A DNA stretch of 5,388 nt from the NCBI GenBank assembly GCA_020061545.1, contig JAGUYA010000134.1, positions 1 through 5,388 on the forward strand. Reading direction: 5' to 3'. This stretch comes from Candidatus Omnitrophota bacterium. Lineage in GTDB: Bacteria > Omnitrophota > Gorgyraeia > Gygaellales > Profunditerraquicolaceae. Under the pieces are notes generated by a model. The model worked only from the letters and a program-made list of their open reading frames with translations. It did not search any database and was not told where the DNA came from. This document shows positions 1 through 5,388 of the stretch, one piece after another; positions within the stretch are counted from its first letter, which is position 1; each line of letters starts with the position of its first letter. Made by a program: the position numbers and the translations under genes.

Positions 1-1
1 A

Positions 2-685
2 AAGATAGCGCTACTGCTGATTATAATATCAATAATGATTGTGAGTTTTTCTTACATTAAATACGGCTCTGACGAAATTGTATACCTAGGTAATACACGA
101 GATATCTCGAGAGGAACAAATGTAAATACATTTCTAACATACGGCGGTTCATTGGGTTTAAATAAATATATCGAGATGTTTGACAGACAAATACGCTCGA
201 ATGATATCAACCTGTATGTAGGATTTCTTTTGTTGCCATTTTTTATGATTTCATTATTATATGTAAGGAAAAAAATATCTTTTGCAGTAGGGCTAATCGC
301 TTTAGTGGTTTTTCTTTTTAGTATAGGAACATTTGTTTCTTTATTCTTTTATTATCTATGGCCTTTAGGAAAAATATTTAGACATATAGGTTTAACCGCC
401 ACAGTTTTTAAACTATTTATGGTATTCTATGCAGGCTTTGGATTTGAAGTATTTATTGAGCAGTTCTACCCTAATAAAAGACTCGCACCTTTTATATTGA
501 TATATCTTTTAGTTATCCTTATATGGTTTGTCTTCAAACCGATTATATTTACTGCAAAATATTTTTATTTTATATCGGCTCTGGAGAGTAAAATTCTATT
601 GTGGTTAGTGTATTTGGCATTGGAGGGTAGTTATGATTGTTACCAGAATGCCGAGGGTATCAGAATCAGTGATAGCCCTTTTTAG
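2..685 (+). CDS. YfhO-like polytopic membrane protein, membrane part (5'-partial, probably frameshifted)
   Basis: The frame is open from base 2, so the start lies upstream; the first ATG inside (35) falls within a hydrophobic stretch and is probably not the real start. Counting from that ATG, hydrophobic segments lie at about residues 59-77, 81-107, 117-141, 150-168 and 185-197, and another precedes residue 1. The segment around FRHIGLTATVFKLFM, followed by AGFGFEVF, resembles the late membrane helices of YfhO/GT-C-like proteins (fR.p.r followed by a Gly-rich helix). Family members are large integral membrane proteins, some needed for glycosylating lipoteichoic acid on the outer face; the substrate here is unknown. 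The last 20 or so residues before the TAG at 683-685 turn polar and do not look like YfhO, while the frame at 633-1496 supplies the missing C-terminal domain. I infer a frame change between roughly 609 and 683. The family is moderately secure; the intact or broken state is not. Confidence 0.65.
   Translation, partial: KIALLLIIISIMIVSFSYIKYGSDEIVYLGNTRDISRGTNVNTFLTYGGSLGLNKYIEMFDRQIRSNDINLYVGFLLLPFFMISLLYVRKKISFAVGLIALVVFLFSIGTFVSLFFYYLWPLGKIFRHIGLTATVFKLFMVFYAGFGFEVFIEQFYPNKRLAPFILIYLLVILIWFVFKPIIFTAKYFYFISALESKILLWLVYLALEGSYDCYQNAEGIRISDSPF
622..627 (+). promoter_or_regulatory. Shine-Dalgarno-like GGAGGG before ATG 633
   Basis: GGAGGG with a 5-base spacer (TAGTT) precedes the ATG at 633, inside the coding region of the preceding membrane frame. 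It is a near-consensus ribosome site and the main argument that the 633-1496 frame might be translated on its own. It may also be chance, because in the upstream frame the bases simply encode Leu-Glu-Gly. Confidence 0.4.
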
Positions 686-1496
686 GCCTTATTCTTATAG
701 CTTCCCCCCCCAAAAAAGGTTTTTATCTACCAATGTAGCGGCAGGGGATAATCAGAGAATACAGACATTTTATTCGGTAGGATTTTTAGGGTCGCTGTAT
801 AACAGTCTTGAATCTTTCTTATTTATTGATTCTGTTACCCCATCCTTTAGGACCGATTGTCTTCTTCGTTCGATTCAGCAGTTTTTTAACACAGCAGGAA
901 TGCCCTATAATCATAATGATGCATATTTAAAATATGCAGGCAGCAATTATCCAAAACTCAGCGTGTTTGCAAAGATAAATATTGTTGAAAACCGGCAAGA
1001 TATGGGTAGAATATTTCAATCAGCTGATTTTACCGGCGACATGCTTTTTACCGAGAAAGAAGATATCTTTAAAAAAACAAATAACATTCCCTCAGAGTTA
1101 ATTCAATCACAGCATTACAGTCTATTTAAGAATACTGATGAGCGCCTGCCCGCCGATATTAAGGTTGAAGGTTTTTCCTTTAATGAATTAAGATTGCAGG
1201 TCAACGTTGATAATAATTCCCAAGGGTATTGTTTTTTGTATTATTCTGATGCATATCATCCTTATTGGAATGCTTATGTGAACGGTAAAAAGACACCCGT
1301 GATTAAAACTAATATTGGTTATAAATCAATACTGATTCCTTGCGGCGCTTCGGAAGTGGTGTTCAGATTCGGAAATTTGTTTTATATATTCTCTGTTGGC
1401 TCAACGTTATTATTGAATATATGCATACTTTTTGGGGTAATATACGTTTTTATCACGGAACTAATTAGACAGAGCGTTTCAGAATTAGAAGAGTAA
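633..1496 (+). CDS. YfhO-like protein, C-terminal extracytoplasmic domain and last membrane helix
   Basis: This frame overlaps the end of the preceding one by 53 bases and would encode 287 residues from ATG 633. Residues 203-246 (beginning YYSDAYHPYWNAYVNGKK, then a TNIGYKSILIP segment) match the typical YfhO C-terminus, where a membrane-proximal beta domain of the form 'YPGWxAYVDGKxxPI...N..FRAV.VPAG' precedes a final helix. Here that helix is at about 249-275, followed by a short acidic tail. Residues 65-112 (FIDSVTPSFRTD, later YPKLSVFAKINIV) also look like the middle domain of this group. The domain should face the periplasm or cell exterior. The frame is open back to base 609, and residues 1-17 could continue the helix seen at 185-197 of the upstream frame, which favours one protein broken by a single-base indel. 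Against that, GGAGGG lies 5 bases before the ATG, so separate coupled translation is possible. The true start is therefore uncertain. Confidence 0.65.
   Translation: MIVTRMPRVSESVIALFRPYSYSFPPQKRFLSTNVAAGDNQRIQTFYSVGFLGSLYNSLESFLFIDSVTPSFRTDCLLRSIQQFFNTAGMPYNHNDAYLKYAGSNYPKLSVFAKINIVENRQDMGRIFQSADFTGDMLFTEKEDIFKKTNNIPSELIQSQHYSLFKNTDERLPADIKVEGFSFNELRLQVNVDNNSQGYCFLYYSDAYHPYWNAYVNGKKTPVIKTNIGYKSILIPCGASEVVFRFGNLFYIFSVGSTLLLNICILFGVIYVFITELIRQSVSELEE
704..717 (+). repeat. Homopolymer tract C8 followed by A6
   Basis: Eight C (704-711) run directly into six A (712-717) within the YfhO C-terminal frame, coding Pro-Pro-Gln-Lys. Such tracts are prone to slippage in replication and to sequencing error. 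The stop at 683-685 lies upstream of the tract, so a length change here cannot by itself rejoin the two YfhO frames; it would only switch the downstream frame out of register. Confidence 0.8.
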
Positions 1497-1532
1497 ATGC
1501 GTTAGGCTATCCGAATTAAAATTTAAAAGGAT

Positions 1533-1541
1533 GGAGGAGGG
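1533..1541 (+). promoter_or_regulatory. Strong ribosome binding site GGAGGAGGG, sets the epimerase start at 1549
   Basis: GGAGGAGGG is followed by a 7-base spacer and ATG 1549. An in-frame ATG at 1531 lies immediately before this sequence and would translate the ribosome site itself as Glu-Glu-Gly. The position of the site and the Rossmann fold starting directly after Met 1549 (MKILVTGGAG) decide for 1549. Confidence 0.85.
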
Positions 1542-1548
1542 TTTGCTG

Positions 1549-2481
1549 ATGAAGATTTTGGTAACCGGTGGCGCAGGATATATTGGCTCGATTTTGGTAC
1601 CTGAATTATTAAGTCGGGGTTATGAAGTTATCGTGGTAGACAATTTTATGTATAATCAGACTTCTCTATTAGATTGTTGCTATGATGATAAGTTGACTGT
1701 TATCCGAGGCGATGCCCGTGACAAAGAGTTGATTTCTGGGTGTCTAAAAAAAGTTGATGCGGTTTTTCCTTTAGCCTGTTTAACAGGTGCGCCTCTCTGT
1801 AACAAAGATCCCCTTGGTGCCAAATCCGTAAATTTTGATGCCGTCAAGATGATTCTTGAATTGCGCGGAAAAGACCAGCTGATAATTTTTCCTACCACTA
1901 ATAGCGGATACGGGATCAGCCAAAAGGTAGCTTGCTGCACGGAAAAAACGCCCTTAAATCCCATTTCTCTTTACGGAAGGTTAAAGGTGGAAATAGAAAA
2001 GATAATTTTAGATTCAGGAAATTGTATTACATTAAGACTTGCTACGGCTTTCGGCATTAGCCTTCGTATGCGTTTGGATCTCTTGGTTAACGATTTTACC
2101 TACCGCGCAGTGACGGATAGGTATGTTGTTATTTTTCAGGCCCATTTTAAAAGGAACTATATTCATGTGCTTGATGTGTCGCGGGCATTTATACATTGCT
2201 TGGAAAATTTCGAAAGGATGAGAAACGAGCCCTATAATGTCGGCTTAAGCGATGCGAATTTAAGCAAGTGGGAGCTTTGTGAGGAGATTAAAAAGCAGGT
2301 GCCGGATTTTTATTTTACTGAGTCCAGCGTAGGAGAAGACCCTGATAAAAGAGATTACATTGTAAGCAATGAAAAGATTGAGGGGACAGGTTTTCGGACC
2401 GAAATTTCTCTTCAAAGAGGGATTGCAGAGTTAATAAAAGGTTTCCAGATTATAAGAAAAAACCAGTTTTCCAATGTGTGA
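1549..2481 (+). CDS. NAD(P)-dependent sugar-nucleotide epimerase/dehydratase (extended SDR family)
   Basis: The 310-residue protein has the normal length for an extended short-chain dehydrogenase acting on nucleotide sugars in the cytoplasm. It starts with the Rossmann motif TGGAGYIGS (GxxGxxG, Gly7/10/13). Asp31 at the end of strand 2 fits NAD ribose binding, and Asp55 sits in the GDARD segment. The TTNSGYG stretch holds the catalytic Ser119, and Tyr142-x3-Lys146 (YGRLK) forms the catalytic pair. The substrate half includes RNYIHVLDVSRAF and PYNVGL, standard in UDP-glucose 4-epimerase/dTDP-glucose dehydratase relatives (COG0451). Which reaction it runs (4-epimerase, 3,5-epimerase-type, 4,6-dehydratase or reductase) cannot be told from sequence alone. 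It lies 52 bases after the YfhO stop and 9 bases before the kinase gene. With HddA/HddC-like genes next to it, a GDP-heptose derivative is a plausible substrate (inference). Confidence 0.9.
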   Translation: MKILVTGGAGYIGSILVPELLSRGYEVIVVDNFMYNQTSLLDCCYDDKLTVIRGDARDKELISGCLKKVDAVFPLACLTGAPLCNKDPLGAKSVNFDAVKMILELRGKDQLIIFPTTNSGYGISQKVACCTEKTPLNPISLYGRLKVEIEKIILDSGNCITLRLATAFGISLRMRLDLLVNDFTYRAVTDRYVVIFQAHFKRNYIHVLDVSRAFIHCLENFERMRNEPYNVGLSDANLSKWELCEEIKKQVPDFYFTESSVGEDPDKRDYIVSNEKIEGTGFRTEISLQRGIAELIKGFQIIRKNQFSNV

Positions 2482-2490
2482 GGTGATGGT

Positions 2491-3489
2491 ATGGTAATAA
2501 GCAGGACGCCGTTTCGCATTTCTTTTTTTGGTGGGGGGTCAGACTATCCAGTATGGTATAAAGAAAATTATGGCGCGGTACTGGCTACGACCATAAATAA
2601 ATATTGTTATATCAGCTGCAGGTACCTGCCGCCTTTTTTTGAGCACAAATCAAGAATCATTTATTCTAAGATCGAGTTTATTAAGACGATAGAACAAATT
2701 GAGCATCCCTCTGTGCGTGAATGTTTGCGGTTTATGAAAATCAATAAAGGCGTAGAGATACATCACGACGGAGACCTGCCGGCACGCGCTGGTATGGGCT
2801 CGAGTTCAACCTTTACAGTCGGCATGCTGCATGCCCTTTATGCCCTCAAAGGTATTATGCCCACCAAAAGGCAATTAGCCACTGACGCTATTTATATTGA
2901 ACAAAAAATTATAAAAGAAAACGTGGGTTCTCAGGATCAGATTTTGGCGGCTTTTGGCGGATTTAACTTGATAGAATTCGGGGGCATTGATGGATTTAGT
3001 GTCAGGGCCATAACTGTCAATCCCGCAAGACTTAAGGAATTTCAGGATTATTTAATGCTCTTTTTTACAGGTCTCTCTCGCACAGCCTCTCAGGTTGCGG
3101 CGGAGCAGATAAAAACGATTCCCAAAAGAAAAAAAGAATTACGCCTGATGCTTGAGATGGTAGGAGAGGGGCTCAAGATTATTAATAGCAATCGTAGGCT
3201 CTCGGCCTTTGGCAAACTTTTGCACGAAAATTGGAGACTTAAACACACTCTTTCCAGTAAGATATCCACTCCTTTAATCGATGAGATCTATTCTACAGCA
3301 ATAAAGGCGGGTGCCTTAGGGGGTAAACTGTTAGGAGCTGGGGGAGGGGGATTTGTTCTATTTTTTGCCGAGCCTGCTGTGCATAAAAAGATAAAAGAAA
3401 AATTAAAGAAACTTCTCTACGTCCCTTTTAGATTCGAGACCTCAGGCAGCCAGATTATCTTCTGCAGCCAGAATGATGCTATATCGTAA
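2491..3489 (+). CDS. hddA: GHMP sugar kinase, D-glycero-D-manno-heptose 7-phosphate kinase (HddA) type
   Basis: This cytoplasmic ATP-dependent kinase has 332 residues, as usual for the family. HddA phosphorylates heptose 7-phosphate at the anomeric position to give the 1,7-bisphosphate. All three GHMP motifs are visible: the N-terminal RTPFRISFFGGGSDYP (5-20), the ATP-binding PARAGMGSSS (97-106, the P-x3-G-x-G-S-S loop) and the C-terminal Gly-rich GALGGKLLGAGGGGF (274-288). GSQDQ (146-150) followed by GGFNLIEF matches the GxQDQ segment typical of HddA relatives, with an Asp in the expected catalytic region. ATG 2491 is preceded by GAGGTGA four bases upstream, overlapping the stop of the epimerase gene, so translation is probably coupled. 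Some relatives phosphorylate other sugars such as fucose or galactose-like substrates; the adjacent HddC-like gene favours heptose. The family is secure, the exact substrate less so. Confidence 0.85.
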   Translation: MVISRTPFRISFFGGGSDYPVWYKENYGAVLATTINKYCYISCRYLPPFFEHKSRIIYSKIEFIKTIEQIEHPSVRECLRFMKINKGVEIHHDGDLPARAGMGSSSTFTVGMLHALYALKGIMPTKRQLATDAIYIEQKIIKENVGSQDQILAAFGGFNLIEFGGIDGFSVRAITVNPARLKEFQDYLMLFFTGLSRTASQVAAEQIKTIPKRKKELRLMLEMVGEGLKIINSNRRLSAFGKLLHENWRLKHTLSSKISTPLIDEIYSTAIKAGALGGKLLGAGGGGFVLFFAEPAVHKKIKEKLKKLLYVPFRFETSGSQIIFCSQNDAIS

Positions 3490-3494
3490 AGATT

Positions 3495-4205
3495 ATGAAA
3501 TTTACTCTCAGGCCGCGCAACATAGACGTAGTCATAATTTGCGGTGGTAAGGGAAAACGCCTTAAGTCAGTTGTAAATGACCGTCCCAAGCCAATGGCAG
3601 AGATTGGTGGCAGGCCATTTCTAGATATTTTGATAGACTATTTAGTTGATTTTGGATTCAGACGTTTTATCCTCTGCATAGGTCATAAAGGCAGCTACAT
3701 CAGGAACTACTACGATAAGGCAGGGCCGTTGAATATATTATTTTCTTATGAAAGAATACCTTTAGGGACTGCTGGAGCGATAAAGAATGCCGAAACAATT
3801 ATAAAGAGCTCTCCTTTTTTGGTCGTCAATGGAGATTCCCTTTGCAAGATAAATTTTGATAAATTTATAAATTTCTTTTTCAAAAAGAAAGCTAAATTTT
3901 CTTTGGTTCTGGTTAAGACGAAGCAAACCGGCCCTTACGGAGCAGTAAGATTGGGGCCGAGACAGGAGGTCATTGGATTCTATGAGAAGAAAAAAACAAA
4001 AGGTGAGATTTTCATAAATGCGGGTGTCTATCTTTTTGATAAGGGTATTTTTTCTATAATTCCCTACAGGAGAAATTTTTCTTTAGAATACGACTTATTC
4101 CCAAAGATTATAAATAAAGGATTTTATGGATACTGCACAAAGGCAAGGCTTATTGATATCGGAATGCCAGCGAGATACAGAAGGGCACAGAGGATTTTAA
4201 ATTAG
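3495..4205 (+). CDS. hddC: Sugar-1-phosphate nucleotidyltransferase, heptose 1-phosphate guanylyltransferase (HddC) type
   Basis: This is a 236-residue single-domain nucleotidyltransferase, the short form typical of HddC, which joins GTP and D-glycero-alpha-D-manno-heptose 1-phosphate to GDP-heptose. Visible motifs are the nucleotide-binding loop GGKGKRL (17-23), the signature Lys in RPKPM (30-34), LGTAGAI (90-96), the metal site NGDS (112-115), INAGVYLF (174-181) and the second metal Asp221 in DIGMP. No left-handed beta-helix domain follows, unlike GlmU or many mannose 1-phosphate enzymes. It starts 5 bases after the kinase stop with no good ribosome site (only AAAGA-like bases), so coupled translation is likely. 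The immediate pairing with an HddA-type kinase supports the heptose reading; a related NTP/sugar choice cannot be excluded. Nine residues (MKFTLRPRN) precede the usual first strand. Confidence 0.85.
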   Translation: MKFTLRPRNIDVVIICGGKGKRLKSVVNDRPKPMAEIGGRPFLDILIDYLVDFGFRRFILCIGHKGSYIRNYYDKAGPLNILFSYERIPLGTAGAIKNAETIIKSSPFLVVNGDSLCKINFDKFINFFFKKKAKFSLVLVKTKQTGPYGAVRLGPRQEVIGFYEKKKTKGEIFINAGVYLFDKGIFSIIPYRRNFSLEYDLFPKIINKGFYGYCTKARLIDIGMPARYRRAQRILN

Positions 4206-4238
4206 TGATTATGCCCAAACAATCCGGAATATTTAAGT

Positions 4239-4325
4239 ATGATTCGCGAAAAATTTGGGATAGATGTGGTTAGGCATATCGAGGAGATGCTTAAATACAA
4301 GATTGAAAGGAAATATGCGAATTAA
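4239..4325 (+). CDS. Possible 28-residue small ORF in the spacer (unrecognised; may be a remnant)
   Basis: ATG 4239 opens a 28-residue frame ending at TAA 4323-4325, overlapping the start of the E1 alpha gene by 11 bases in another frame. The peptide is charged and looks helical (IEEMLKYKIERK). The codons look like those of neighbouring genes, but the upstream GGA (4226-4228) is a weak ribosome site. A second tiny frame, ATG 4211 to TAG 4273 (20 residues, MPKQSGIFKYDSR...), overlaps it one frame away. Read across a one-base shift near the A5 run at 4249-4253, the two would give one peptide of about 38 residues. I do not recognise it. It could be a leader for coupling to the E1 alpha gene, the end of a decayed gene, or chance. 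Confidence 0.2.
   Translation: MIREKFGIDVVRHIEEMLKYKIERKYAN
4305..4311 (+). promoter_or_regulatory. Ribosome site GAAAGGA, sets the E1 alpha start at 4315
   Basis: GAAAGGA ends 3 bases before ATG 4315. The longer in-frame start at ATG 4264 has no such site and would add 17 residues (MWLGISRRC...) that do not resemble the family N-terminus, so 4315 is preferred. Confidence 0.5.
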
Positions 4326-4902
4326 AAACAGGACCAAAAAAGAAATTATTGAATTTGAGGAAGAAATAGCTAAGCAATATGAACAAGCCAAAATCAGATC
4401 TCCTATACATCTTTCCGGAGGAAACGAAGAAGAGCTGATAAAGATATTCAAAGATTATAGAAAAGGAGATTGGATATTCAGTACTTATAGAAGTCATTAT
4501 CATTGGTTATTGAGCGGCCGCAGTCCGCAGGATTTAAGAAAGCAGATACTTAATGGCCATAGCATGCATGTTTATGGAAAGAAGTTTTTTACTTCTTCTA
4601 TAGTGGGTGGCGTGGCACCTATAGCCTTAGGCGTGGCTTTAGCTCTAAAGAAAAAAGGTTCTTCCCATAAAGTATGGTGTTTTGTGGGGGATATGGCGGC
4701 GGAGTGTGGTTTGGTAAAAGAGTGCATAAGATATGCCAGTGGGCATAATCTACCGATCATATTTGTTATAGAAGATAACGGTTATAGCGTTAGGGCAATA
4801 ACCAGACCAACGTGGGGAGAGCATAGAGCTAAGGTAACGAGGCGTTATAGGTATAAAAGGCATTATCCTCATGCAGGCATAGGAAAGTACGTAATGTTTT
4901 AG
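4315..4902 (+). CDS. Short thiamine diphosphate-dependent E1 alpha-like subunit
   Basis: The product is a 195-residue relative of the alpha subunit of pyruvate/2-oxo acid dehydrogenase E1, which binds the diphosphate-Mg end of thiamine diphosphate in an alpha-beta heterotetramer. Visible in order: an Arg/His segment STYRSHYHWLLSG (56-68), NGHSMHVYG (80-88, like the GGSMH motif), GGVAPIALGVALA (98-110), and the TPP motif from GDM (125-127) to EDNGYS (153-158). Asp126 and Asn155 are 29 apart with Tyr157 two further on, the E1 alpha pattern of metal ligands, although GDG has become GDM and ENN is EDN. Usual E1 alpha proteins have about 320-370 residues; this one ends about 38 residues after the motif with KRHYPHAGIGKYVMF. 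The ending looks like a designed terminus of a short subclass rather than a break. Nine bases separate it from the beta gene. The reaction is unknown; carboligation or decarboxylation of a 2-oxo acid is likely. Confidence 0.85.
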   Translation: MRIKNRTKKEIIEFEEEIAKQYEQAKIRSPIHLSGGNEEELIKIFKDYRKGDWIFSTYRSHYHWLLSGRSPQDLRKQILNGHSMHVYGKKFFTSSIVGGVAPIALGVALALKKKGSSHKVWCFVGDMAAECGLVKECIRYASGHNLPIIFVIEDNGYSVRAITRPTWGEHRAKVTRRYRYKRHYPHAGIGKYVMF

Positions 4903-4911
4903 GGTATTACA

Positions 4912-5388
4912 ATGTATAGCGAATATCACAAAGCAATATGCGAACAGATGCGAATATCTGCCCAAGAGAGAAGGGTTATTTTCTTGGGCCAGCAGGTACT
5001 CTCAGAGGATTTCTACGCAACGCTTAAAGATATCAGCGTATCAAAACGAATAGAGATGCCCGTTGCAGAAGATATGCAGCTTGGTTTGAGCATAGGTCTT
5101 GCCTTGGAAGGATTTATACCGATTTCCATTTTTCAGAGAATGGACTTCTTGCCGAGGGTCTGCGACCAGCTGATTAATCACCTGAATTTAATATCCGAGA
5201 TGTCCAGCGGTTTATTCAGGCCAAAGGTAATTATCAGGACTACCATAGGCACTAAGTCCCCTCTTGACGTCGGACCGCAGCATAGCCAAGATTTGACTAA
5301 AATGTTTAAGTCAGTCCTTAAGTTCCCGGTATGGAAAGTTACGACGCCAAAAGAGGTGCGTGATGCATATGAATTTGCCCGTAAGAGC
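4912..5388 (+). CDS. Thiamine diphosphate-dependent E1 beta-like subunit (3'-partial)
   Basis: From ATG 4912 the frame stays open to the window end (159 complete codons), so the C-terminal half is missing. It matches the pyrimidine-binding domain of pyruvate dehydrogenase/transketolase-type E1 beta subunits. EMPVAED (48-54) holds Glu53, the residue expected to contact the aminopyrimidine of thiamine diphosphate. GLSIGLALEGFIP (58-70) is the conserved helix, MDFLPRVCDQLINH (77-90) is the region after the substrate channel, and GPQHSQD (121-127) is a hallmark of E1 beta. AGGG overlapping the E1 alpha stop, 7 bases before the ATG, supports coupled translation. With the alpha protein it should form a cytoplasmic enzyme. 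No lipoyl acyltransferase (E2) or E3 gene is visible here, so use in a classical dehydrogenase complex is not shown. Confidence 0.9.
   Translation, partial: MYSEYHKAICEQMRISAQERRVIFLGQQVLSEDFYATLKDISVSKRIEMPVAEDMQLGLSIGLALEGFIPISIFQRMDFLPRVCDQLINHLNLISEMSSGLFRPKVIIRTTIGTKSPLDVGPQHSQDLTKMFKSVLKFPVWKVTTPKEVRDAYEFARKS

Noticed and set aside
1531..1548. Upstream in-frame ATG 1531 as start of the epimerase
   Set aside because: It would put the strong ribosome site inside the coding region and add six residues before the first Rossmann strand.
1497..1548. Promoter in the gap before the epimerase gene
   Set aside because: I see no convincing -35/-10 pair; the 52-base gap is short enough for read-through from the upstream gene.
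1680..1964. Open frame of 94 residues on the - strand
   Set aside because: It lies wholly inside the epimerase gene, whose motifs and ribosome site are clear, and its translation shows no recognisable domain.
3309..3350. Cluster of G runs that could form a G-quadruplex
   Set aside because: One loop would be 16 bases, and the G runs are explained by the Gly-rich third GHMP motif of the kinase.
4214..4259. Inverted repeat CCCAAA (4214-4219) / TTTGGG (4254-4259) plus the short palindromes TCCGGA and TTCGCGAA as a terminator or operator
   Set aside because: The stem is only 6 bp with a 34-base loop and no T run follows; downstream genes appear to continue the same transcription unit.
4233..4503. 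Two overlapping open frames on the - strand (4233-4451 and 4291-4503)
   Set aside because: Both are antisense to the start of the E1 alpha gene; their Phe/Ser/Leu-rich translations are what antisense of Lys/Glu-rich coding gives.
4572..4965. Open frames on the - strand at 4572-4760 and 4750-4965
   Set aside because: They are antisense to the conserved TPP-binding part of E1 alpha and the start of E1 beta, with no family resemblance.

Overview
The window carries one strand-biased gene row: every gene I can support lies on the + strand, with short gaps or overlaps, so it is probably one transcription unit that enters from upstream and runs off the 3' end. Starts preceded by Shine-Dalgarno sequences show a bacterium. 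The DNA is AT-rich to moderate, with many AGA/AGG arginine codons and Ile/Lys-rich proteins. The chromosome looks like that of an uncultured environmental bacterium; a candidate phylum such as Omnitrophota is only a guess from style. I see no rRNA, tRNA, CRISPR array, insertion sequence or clear terminator.

Bases 1-1496 hold the 3' part of a large YfhO-like polytopic membrane protein. This family includes proteins involved in glycosylating cell-envelope polymers. The coding information is split between two reading frames: the membrane part ends at 685, and the extracytoplasmic C-terminal domain with the last membrane helix is read from about 633 to 1496 in the next frame. This is either a frameshift (mutation or sequencing error) or two translationally coupled halves; a good ribosome site precedes the second half.

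Bases 1549-4205 hold three genes for a nucleotide-activated sugar: an extended short-chain dehydrogenase/epimerase, a GHMP kinase of the HddA (heptose 7-phosphate kinase) type and a nucleotidyltransferase of the HddC (heptose 1-phosphate guanylyltransferase) type. Together they suggest anomeric phosphorylation, NDP activation and redox/epimerisation of a sugar, most likely a GDP-manno-heptose derivative.

Bases 4315-5388 hold a split thiamine-diphosphate enzyme resembling the E1 alpha and E1 beta subunits of 2-oxo acid dehydrogenases. The alpha subunit is unusually short (195 residues) and the beta gene is cut by the window end. A TPP carboligase/decarboxylase pair beside sugar-nucleotide genes suggests two-carbon (acyl) chemistry on a sugar or its precursor, and is the most interesting point here. 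A 109-base spacer before it holds a possible tiny or decayed reading frame.
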